Positions 8,947 to 15,512 of a DNA stretch of 64,000 bases are shown here, in pieces. How positions within the stretch are numbered: position 1 is the stretch's first letter; each line of letters opens with the position of its first letter. The DNA lies in contig JADJOS010000004.1 of assembly GCA_016713675.1 (NCBI GenBank), forward strand, positions 124,001 through 188,000, given 5' to 3'. The notes below the pieces were generated by a model. The model saw only the letters and a list, made by a program, of their open reading frames with translations. It made no database searches and was not told the origin of the DNA. The translations under genes and the position numbers were made by a program. This DNA comes from Acidobacteriota bacterium. Its GTDB lineage: Bacteria > Acidobacteriota > Blastocatellia > Pyrinomonadales > Pyrinomonadaceae.

Positions 8947-8975
8947 TTGCAGAATGCTCGGCCGTCGCTTATAAT
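8947..8975 (+). promoter_or_regulatory. Sigma70-type promoter of the PDH operon
   Basis: TTGCAG (8947-8952) and a perfect TATAAT (8970-8975) are separated by 17 bases, the optimal spacing. Transcription would start near 8982, giving a leader of about 50 bases before the pdhA start. The palindrome just upstream supports this as the regulated promoter of the PDH genes. Confidence 0.7.
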
Positions 8976-9032
8976 AACGCTTTTGCATTTAATGCAGGAT
9001 TTTGCCTTTTTATTTCGACGGAGGATTTGATT

Positions 9033-10172
9033 TTGCCAAAAGCAGTAACCATCTCAAAAACAGCCGCCAAGCCGGCCAAGGTGTCCACAAATGGCACCGG
9101 AAAGAGCATTGACAATAAGCCCGCGAAAACAAACGCCACGACTGATTTTGTAGAGGTCGAACTTGCTCATGCGGAGTATTTGGAACGAAAAGCGTCGCAA
9201 TTGATCTCGATCAAAAAAACGGACAAGAAATTGCTCCAGGCGATGCTATATCAGATGGTCCTCGGTCGACGTTTTGAGGAAAAATGTGCCGAAGTTTACC
9301 GAATGGGCAAGATCGGCGGTTTTTGCCATCTCTACATCGGCCAGGAGGCCATTGGTGTCGGGTCGATGATGGCGCTTAAGCCGACCGATATGGTCATTAC
9401 GTCCTATCGTGACCACGTTCAGGCAATGATCAAAGGCATGTCGCCCGAATCTGTAATGGCTGAGTTATACGGCAAAGCCGGCGGATGTGTCGGCGGCAAA
9501 GGCGGATCGATGCATATGTTTTCGAAGGAACTCGAATTCTACGGCGGTCATGGTATCGTCGGCGGCCAGATCGGTGTTGGAGCCGGCATGGCTTACGCTG
9601 CAAAATACAAAAATTCAGGCCAAGTCGTTCTTTGCTTCTTTGGCGAAGCGGCGGTAAATCAGGGCATTTTTCACGAATCGCTCAACATGGCACAACTCTG
9701 GAAGCTTCCATGCATCTTCATTTGCGAGAACAATCAATACGGAATGGGCACTTCGCAGGCACGGGCAATGTCCTCCCGGAGCATAGCAAAAAAAGCCGAA
9801 GCGTTTGAAATGGCAAATGAATTTGTAGACGGCATGGACGTAATGGCAGTTCGCGAAGCTACCCAACGTGCGATCGACCGTGCCCGCAAAGACGGTTCGC
9901 CTACGCTGCTTGAGATTCGCGCCTACCGTTACATGGGCCATTCGATGTCTGATCCGGGAAACTACCGGACCCGTGACGAGATCCTAAAATATCAGGAACG
10001 CGACCCGATAGTCCTCTTTAAGGATAGTCTCCAGGAAGCGAAGGTATTCAGCGACAAGGAATTTGAAAAGATCGAAGTTCAGGCAGCTGATGCCGTTGCG
10101 AAGGCGGTCGCTTTCGCCGACGAAAGCCCGTATCCTGATGAACGCGAGTTGATGACACACGTTTACGCATAA
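9033..10172 (+). CDS. pdhA: Pyruvate dehydrogenase E1 component, alpha subunit
   Basis: The thiamine-diphosphate-binding alpha subunit of a two-subunit E1 that decarboxylates pyruvate and passes the acetyl unit to E2. The TPP/Mg motif is seen as CFFGEAAVNQGIFHESLNMA and ENNQYGMGTS. Also typical are YIGQEAIGVG, SYRDHVQAM, the GKGGSMHMF loop and the phosphorylation-loop-like RYMGHSMSDPGNYRT. A Lys/Ala-rich N-terminal extension of about 40 residues precedes the fold. An in-frame TTG at 9027 lies only two bases after GGAGG, whereas TTG at 9033 has normal spacing, so 9033 is preferred (MPKAVTISK). It heads the operon. Branched-chain or acetoin substrates are less likely alternatives. Confidence 0.92.
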   Translation: MPKAVTISKTAAKPAKVSTNGTGKSIDNKPAKTNATTDFVEVELAHAEYLERKASQLISIKKTDKKLLQAMLYQMVLGRRFEEKCAEVYRMGKIGGFCHLYIGQEAIGVGSMMALKPTDMVITSYRDHVQAMIKGMSPESVMAELYGKAGGCVGGKGGSMHMFSKELEFYGGHGIVGGQIGVGAGMAYAAKYKNSGQVVLCFFGEAAVNQGIFHESLNMAQLWKLPCIFICENNQYGMGTSQARAMSSRSIAKKAEAFEMANEFVDGMDVMAVREATQRAIDRARKDGSPTLLEIRAYRYMGHSMSDPGNYRTRDEILKYQERDPIVLFKDSLQEAKVFSDKEFEKIEVQAADAVAKAVAFADESPYPDERELMTHVYA

Positions 10173-10178
10173 ACGAGG

Positions 10179-10556
10179 ATGACGCTGGATCAGATCAACA
10201 ATGCGTACGTTGGTGCGACGAGTTACCCGGACATTATCCGGAGCCTCATCTCGTTGGGCGTTGCATCTTATACGGCAGAAGCGGCTACTGATGTCACTGT
10301 TTTTCGCCTAGCTGGCGGTATTACGGTCGTGCGATATTCCAATTCGGAATCCAGAGTTCCGACAAGAGATCTTGATGCGGCCGAAGTTAAAAATGCGATC
10401 CTGGCGAACCAGCAGGGCAGATCAGACTTTAAGGGCTTCATGGACCAAATTGCTCGTGCGGGAGTGAGGTTTTACGAAGCTACCTTGATCGGTGACAACA
10501 GACGAGTTGAATATTTCGGGATCGGTGATTCCCATGTGGAAGCGATCTCAATCTAA
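10179..10556 (+). CDS. DUF1398-like small protein within the PDH operon
   Basis: A 125-residue soluble protein resembling the DUF1398 family (E. coli YbcV-like): LDQINNAYVGATSYPDIIRS at the start, a central GVASYTAEAATDVTVF and a C-terminal GVRFYEATLIGDNRRVEYFG. Function is unknown in the family, which is found in scattered genomes. Here it sits 6 bases after pdhA and 5 bases before pdhB, so it must be cotranscribed with E1. That position hints at a role in pyruvate metabolism or is a chance insertion. Confidence 0.65.
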   Translation: MTLDQINNAYVGATSYPDIIRSLISLGVASYTAEAATDVTVFRLAGGITVVRYSNSESRVPTRDLDAAEVKNAILANQQGRSDFKGFMDQIARAGVRFYEATLIGDNRRVEYFGIGDSHVEAISI

Positions 10557-10561
10557 TAATT

Positions 10562-11544
10562 ATGGCAGTTTTGACTATTCGCGATGCCTTGAATCAGGCT
10601 CTGCGAGAAGAAATTTTAAGAGACGAGAATGTCTTCGTAATGGGCGAAGAGGTCGCTGAGTACGATGGTGCTTACAAGGTGACGCGTGGGCTCTGGAAAG
10701 AGTTTGGCGATAAACGCGTTGTCGATACGCCGATCACTGAGCTTGGCTTTGCGGCCGTTGGCGTCGGTGCAGCGATGGCCGGCTTGCGGCCGGTGATCGA
10801 GTTTATGACTTGGAATTTCTCGATCCTCGCGGCTGATCAGATCATTAATCACGCTGCGAAGATGCTCTATATGTCCGGCGGCCAATTCAAAGTACCGATC
10901 GTTTTTCGAGGGCCAAATGGCTCGGCGTATCAGGTTTCGTCCCAACACTCACAGGCACTTGAGGCGTTTTACGCAAATTTTCCGGGATTGAAGGTGGTGA
11001 TGCCATCGACCGCAGCTGATGCAAAGGGTTTACTCAAATCGGCGATCCGCGACGACAATCCGATAGTTTTCCTTGAGCAGGAACGCATGTACGGAATGAA
11101 AGGCGAAGTTCCTGACGACGACGATTTCACGGTCCCGCTCGGCGTCGCTGACATCAAACGCGAAGGAACTGACTGCACGATCGTCGCCCGTTCAATGACC
11201 GTCCCGCTTGCATTACAGGCGGCGGAACTGATCCAAAGCGAGTTTGACGTCTCAGTCGAGGTTATCGACCCGAGAACGATCAAACCGCTCGATATCGACA
11301 CGATCGTCAACTCGGTGAAAAAACCAATCGGCTTGTTATCGCCGAGGAGTCGCATTCATTCGCCAGCGTCGCTGCCGAGATCACATATCAGGTCATGGAC
11401 ACAGCATTCGATCATCTCGACGCTCCGATCAAACGCATCTCGACCGTCGAAGCACCGATGCCGTACGCGAAAAATCTCGAGGTGTTGGCATTGCCGGATG
11501 TGGCGAAGATCGTCGCGGCCGTAAAAGAAGTCTGTTATTTATAA
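10562..11544 (+). CDS. pdhB: Pyruvate dehydrogenase E1 component, beta subunit (frameshifted)
   Basis: The beta subunit of E1, pairing with PdhA. Residues 1-253 read normally: GEEVAEYDGAYKVTRGL, DTPITELGFAAVGVGAAMAG, the EFMTWNF stretch and GPNGSAYQVSSQHSQALEAFYANFPGLKVV are all hallmarks. After NSVKK the frame slips in a run of six A (11318-11323). The uninterrupted frame then ends in unrelated residues at 11524. Reading one base back restores NRLVIAEESHSFASVAAE and a normal C terminus ending at TAA 11542-11544. One missing A explains this fully. A sequence error or true mutation is more likely than programmed frameshifting, since no extended slippery heptamer with a following structure is obvious. 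Confidence 0.9.
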
Positions 11545-11555
11545 GTTGAACCTAT

Positions 11556-11864
11556 ATGGCTGAAAAATTTTTAATGCCGAAGCTTTCGCCCACTATGGAA
11601 GAGGGCCAGATCTCGCGGTGGGTCAAAAACGAGGGTGACAATTACGACTCGGGCGAAACGCTCGCCGAGGTCGATACCGACAAAGCGACGATGGAAATGA
11701 CGGCTCTGTCGGGTGGCACTCTGTTGAAGATTCTCAAGAGTGCGGGCGAAACGGCCATGCTGGGTGAAGCTATTGCAATTATTGGCAAGGCCGGTGAGGA
11801 CATTTCGGCATTGCTAAGCGAGGTTTCGGCAAACGGTTCGGCGAAGTCAGAACCGCTTGCGTAA
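11556..11864 (+). CDS. pdhC: PDH E2, N-terminal lipoyl domain piece (in-frame stop)
   Basis: Encodes 102 residues: one biotinyl/lipoyl domain (MAEKFLMPKLSPTMEEGQI...) with the lipoylated lysine in VDTDKATMEM, then the start of a flexible linker. The frame closes at TAA 11862-11864, but the codons beyond it continue in the same frame as an Ala/Pro-rich linker (AIKSTKPAAPKPEVTAAV) into the E2 core. This is therefore the front part of one interrupted dihydrolipoamide acetyltransferase gene rather than a free lipoyl protein. The lipoyl arm shuttles acetyl groups from E1 to the E2 core. Confidence 0.88.
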   Translation: MAEKFLMPKLSPTMEEGQISRWVKNEGDNYDSGETLAEVDTDKATMEMTALSGGTLLKILKSAGETAMLGEAIAIIGKAGEDISALLSEVSANGSAKSEPLA

Positions 11865-12002
11865 GCGGGCGCCGACGAAGCCGCTATAAAATCGACTAAA
11901 CCCGCTGCGCCAAAGCCCGAGGTTACTGCTGCAGTTACGCCGGCCGCTGACGCAAGCGGTTCTGACAACGGCCGCCTTATCGTCTCGCCGATCGCCGCCC
12001 GT

Positions 12003-12848
12003 ATGGCCGCCGAAAATGCGATCGATCTCAGATCGATCAGCGGCACAGGACCGAATGGCCGAATCATCAAGCGCGACATCGAAGCCGCGATGGAATCCGG
12101 TGGTTCTGCTATGAAAGCACAGCCCGCCCGCACGTTCAGTCCATCGACCGTCGTCGGAGCATCTGCGTTTACAGACGAACCGACCTCGAAAATGCGACAG
12201 ATCATTGCCGGCCGTCTAGCTGAATCGATCGGACCTATCCCGACGTTTTATCTTACGGTCGAGATCGAGATGGACAACGCTCTCGAACTCAGAAAGGCAA
12301 TAAACGCAAGTGTTTCCGAAGATCTGAAGATCAGCGTGAACGACATTATTGTCAAGGTTGCGGCACTTTCGCTCGTCAAACATTCATTCGTAAACGCCTC
12401 GTACCAAGACAAGTCGATCCGCTTTTACGAGCAGGCCGACATAGGTGTCGCGGTCGCGATCGATGAAGGTTTGATCACGCCAGTCATTCGCGGAGCGAAT
12501 GTGAAAGGATTTCTTGAGATCGCCGCAGAGGTAAAAGACCTTGCAGCAAAAGCAAAGGCCAAAAAGCTCCAACCTGAGGAATACACCGGAGCTACATTCT
12601 CGATATCCAACCTCGGTATGTTCGGGATCAAGGAATTTACGGCGATCATCAATCCGCCCGAGTCGGGAATTCTGGCAGTTGGCGGGGCCGCCCCAACCGC
12701 GGTCGTTCGAAACGGAGAGATCGTTGTTCGCAACATCATGAATGTCACAATGTCATGCGACCATCGCGTCATTGATGGGGCGACCGGAGCTAAATTCCTC
12801 CAGACATTCAAGCAAATGCTTGAGCAGCCGGCGTTAATGTTGGCTTAG
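12003..12848 (+). CDS. pdhC: PDH E2, catalytic core piece (dihydrolipoamide acetyltransferase)
   Basis: Contains the peripheral subunit-binding domain (SPIAARMAAENAIDLRSISGTGPNGRIIKRDI, starting upstream of ATG 12003) and the acetyltransferase core with the catalytic motif SCDHRVIDGATGAKFL near the C terminus. The core transfers acetyl from lipoyl-lysine to CoA and forms the multimeric centre of the complex. ATG 12003 is only the first Met after the stop at 11862. The true frame is continuous back to 11556 apart from that one codon. If the stop is real, the piece lacks its own lipoyl domain and would depend on readthrough or on the separate lipoyl fragment. No E3 gene is in the window. Confidence 0.88.
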   Translation: MAAENAIDLRSISGTGPNGRIIKRDIEAAMESGGSAMKAQPARTFSPSTVVGASAFTDEPTSKMRQIIAGRLAESIGPIPTFYLTVEIEMDNALELRKAINASVSEDLKISVNDIIVKVAALSLVKHSFVNASYQDKSIRFYEQADIGVAVAIDEGLITPVIRGANVKGFLEIAAEVKDLAAKAKAKKLQPEEYTGATFSISNLGMFGIKEFTAIINPPESGILAVGGAAPTAVVRNGEIVVRNIMNVTMSCDHRVIDGATGAKFLQTFKQMLEQPALMLA

Positions 12849-12858
12849 ACGGCTGAAA

Positions 12859-13758
12859 TTGGAAACTGAAGAGAGATCAACTTCCCCGCTTTTTGCGCTG
12901 ATTCCGGCGCAGCTTCTCTTCGGTTCCCTGCCGGTCATAGCAAAGGTGGTGTTGGCCGTATTGCCACCGGTCGCCCTTGTTGGAATTCGTACTGCGATCA
13001 CTGCTCTGATCCTGATAGTTGTTCAATCGTTTCGAGGGCGATTTTGGCTTAGGGAGAAAGGCGATTATTGGCGATTTGCCCTCCTGAGCCTGTTCGGTGT
13101 CGTAATTAACCAGCTTTTCTTCATCGGCGGACTTTCGCTGACAACTGCATCAAATACTTCGCTCCTTGCCGTCATGATCCCCGTTTTTGCACTCGCGGTT
13201 GGTGCGATCGCCGGATTTGAACGTCTGACAGTGATCAAGATAGCCGGTATCATACTCGCCGCGATCGGCGTAATAATACTAATCGACCCGCGAAAGGCCT
13301 CATTCTCATCTCAGACCACGCTTGGTGATATTTTCATCATAATAAATTGCCTTGCTTATGGTATTTACGTGGCAACTTCGAAGGCAGCGATCACCCGCAA
13401 TGGAACATTTCGTTCGATGATGTGGGTGTTTATTTTCGCGAGCCTTGTGTGTATTCCACTCGGAGCGTATTCGCTATCAACTATCGATATCAGCTCAGTC
13501 GATATGCAGATATGGCTCATAACTCTCTACATAGGAATTGGAGCGACAGCGGGGCCTTATTTGCTGAATGCGTGGGCTTTATCCAAGGTCAATCCATCAA
13601 CTGTGGCGGTTTTTGTTTATTTGCAGCCTTTGATCGGATTCACACTTGCATTGTTCTTTCTTGGTGAGAGCATAACGGGAGTTTTTGTCTTTTCCAGCGT
13701 TTTGATCTTCGCAGGCGTGTTTCTCGTCACAAGAAAATTTAGAGCGATAGAAACTTAA
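12859..13758 (+). CDS. EamA/DMT-family transporter
   Basis: A 299-residue inner-membrane protein with about ten hydrophobic helices in two repeated EamA halves (residues about 10-140 and 155-290), the drug/metabolite transporter layout. The second half has the typical WALSKVNPSTVAVFVYLQP and ALFFLGESI stretches. The start is TTG 12859, ten bases after the E2 stop, suggesting cotranscription with the PDH genes. Its substrate cannot be inferred; family members export amino acids, nucleobases or other metabolites. Confidence 0.85.
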   Translation: METEERSTSPLFALIPAQLLFGSLPVIAKVVLAVLPPVALVGIRTAITALILIVVQSFRGRFWLREKGDYWRFALLSLFGVVINQLFFIGGLSLTTASNTSLLAVMIPVFALAVGAIAGFERLTVIKIAGIILAAIGVIILIDPRKASFSSQTTLGDIFIIINCLAYGIYVATSKAAITRNGTFRSMMWVFIFASLVCIPLGAYSLSTIDISSVDMQIWLITLYIGIGATAGPYLLNAWALSKVNPSTVAVFVYLQPLIGFTLALFFLGESITGVFVFSSVLIFAGVFLVTRKFRAIET

Positions 13759-13799
13759 TTCTTGCAATTTCCGTATTTTTGTCATTTAATCGCACGCAT

Positions 13800-14078
13800 A
13801 TGCCGACTCAGATCAAGCAGATCGATGACATAACTCGCGGGATCACAATTTTCCGTGTGGAGGGCGATATGCTGTTCGAAGACGCCGTTTTGCTTGGACG
13901 GATCGCTCGGGACTCACAGGAAGAGACAGGCAATTCGATAACAATAGACCTGGCTGACCTCGACTTTCTTGACAGCGATTCTGCCCCGATCCTGAAGCGA
14001 CTTGAGACCGAACTTGGATTCGAAATTGTTGGAACTGAAATATTTCTTCAGTCGCTCGTCAATAAGGCCGAACGGTGA
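13800..14078 (+). CDS. STAS-like small protein
   Basis: A 92-residue soluble protein: a strand (GITIFRVEGDMLFEDAVLL), a helix, a strand (SITIDLADLDFLDSDSAPIL) and a final helix, matching the STAS/anti-sigma-factor-antagonist fold. Asp and Ser residues at the usual phosphorylation loop (DFLDSDSAP) fit the assignment. ATG 13800 is preferred over the in-frame TTG at 13779. It lies 41 bases after the EamA gene and converges on lpxB. No anti-sigma kinase is nearby, so its partner is unknown. Confidence 0.6.
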   Translation: MPTQIKQIDDITRGITIFRVEGDMLFEDAVLLGRIARDSQEETGNSITIDLADLDFLDSDSAPILKRLETELGFEIVGTEIFLQSLVNKAER

Positions 14079-14116
14079 TCCTCGCCACGCTCGCCAAGAT
14101 CTAGTTACAGATCTGA

Positions 14117-15292
14117 TCATTGGTTCATGGGTAAGATCATCAGGTCTCTTATCGCCTTAGCGGCCCTCATCGAAGCTCCTCCCGCTCCCAGTTTGTCAGC
14201 GGATCTTTTTAGCTTTTCACGCATTGCCGAATTTTCGTTCGGCTCCAGGAGGCGAAGCAGTTCGGTGGAGAGTGTCATTGGTGTAAGATCGTTTTGGATC
14301 AATTCAACAGCAACACGTTGTTCGGATATCAAATTGACCAGACCATAATGCTCGACGTTTATTAGGGGTTTGAGGAGAAAATAGTTGATACCGGATGTCT
14401 TGTAAACGACCGCCATGGGCGTACCGATCAAAGCGGTTTCGAGAGTTGCAGTTCCACTGGTTACAGCGGCGGCATCAGATGCGTTGAGGGCATCATAGGT
14501 TTCATCGAGAACCACCTTGAATTTAGTCGAATCTATCAGCCTTGTTACATTGAAGTCCTCTGCTATCGACTTGATCTTCTGCTTGCCGTTGTCGTTAGCG
14601 GCCGCGATGACAAATTGAGTTTCCGGCCGTTCAGCTAGGATCGTTAGCGCGGTTTCGAACATCACAGGCAAAATTCTTGATATTTCTTTATCTCTGCTCC
14701 CCGGCAGCATGGACACGATCGGAAGATCTGCATCTATTCCATGTTTTCGGCAAAACTCCGGTTTTTCAAGCACGGGCCTAACCTCTCGTGCGAGAGGGTT
14801 TCCCACGTATTCAACGCGATCAACGCCGTGTTCGGCGTACCACTGTTTTTCAAATGGGAGTATCGTGATCATCAGATCCACATACTTTTTTATTGTTGAA
14901 ACTCTATATTTTCGCCACGCCCAAAGCTGAGGTGAAATGTAATAGACAATGCGGAATCCCTTTTTCTTGAGTGATCTTGCAAGCTTGAGGTTGAATTCGG
15001 GAAAATCCACGAGGATAACGACATCGGGTTTTCGTTGTATGGCCGCCCGCTTTAGATCGCCGAATATTCGTAAGAACATCGGCAATGCACTCCCGATCTC
15101 GAGCAATCCGACAACAGACAGATCATCTGACCTAACAATTGCTTCGACCCCTGCGTCACGCATTTTTGGTCCCGCGGCTCCGAAAAACTCACTGGCAGGT
15201 TCAATCTCGCGCATCGAACGAACAAGATTAGCGGCATGACCGTCGCCGGAAGGCTCCCCAGAGACGATCATAAATTTGCGTTTGGTTCCCAT
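14117..15292 (-). CDS. lpxB: Lipid-A-disaccharide synthase
   Basis: A GT19 enzyme that condenses UDP-diacylglucosamine with lipid X to make the lipid A disaccharide, acting at the cytoplasmic face of the inner membrane. At 391 residues it is normal in length. Diagnostic motifs are SGEPSGDGHAANL at the N terminus, LVDFPEFNLKLA, YYISPQLWAWRKYR, GNPLAREV and LPGSRDKEI, with the C-terminal SGTATLETAL and VVYKTS nucleotide-binding region. It demonstrates a lipid A-containing outer membrane, consistent with lptD at 24.5 kb. The gene stands alone on the minus strand. Confidence 0.96.
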   Translation of the reverse strand: MGTKRKFMIVSGEPSGDGHAANLVRSMREIEPASEFFGAAGPKMRDAGVEAIVRSDDLSVVGLLEIGSALPMFLRIFGDLKRAAIQRKPDVVILVDFPEFNLKLARSLKKKGFRIVYYISPQLWAWRKYRVSTIKKYVDLMITILPFEKQWYAEHGVDRVEYVGNPLAREVRPVLEKPEFCRKHGIDADLPIVSMLPGSRDKEISRILPVMFETALTILAERPETQFVIAAANDNGKQKIKSIAEDFNVTRLIDSTKFKVVLDETYDALNASDAAAVTSGTATLETALIGTPMAVVYKTSGINYFLLKPLINVEHYGLVNLISEQRVAVELIQNDLTPMTLSTELLRLLEPNENSAMREKLKRSADKLGAGGASMRAAKAIRDLMILPMNQ

Positions 15293-15512
15293 AATCGCGT
15301 AAGTCGTTAATAATAAATGATATATCCAAGGCAGAAAATTACAACCCTTGTTGGGACTATAGGCATCAAACCCCTTGAAATTAATTTCGAACTTGTCCTT
15401 TTATCATGCACTTGCTTGCAGAATCATGGCTTAAAGCTTAAAATTTAACGTTTTGGGTGCCAGTTGTAGATTGTATTAATTTTTTTGGTTTTTTGGTCAT
15501 TTGGAGGAGTTT

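Noticed and set aside
11318..11323. Programmed -1 frameshift in pdhB
   Set aside because: Only a short A6 run with no strong slippery heptamer or obvious following pseudoknot; a full-length product is needed for E1 function and a missing base explains it.
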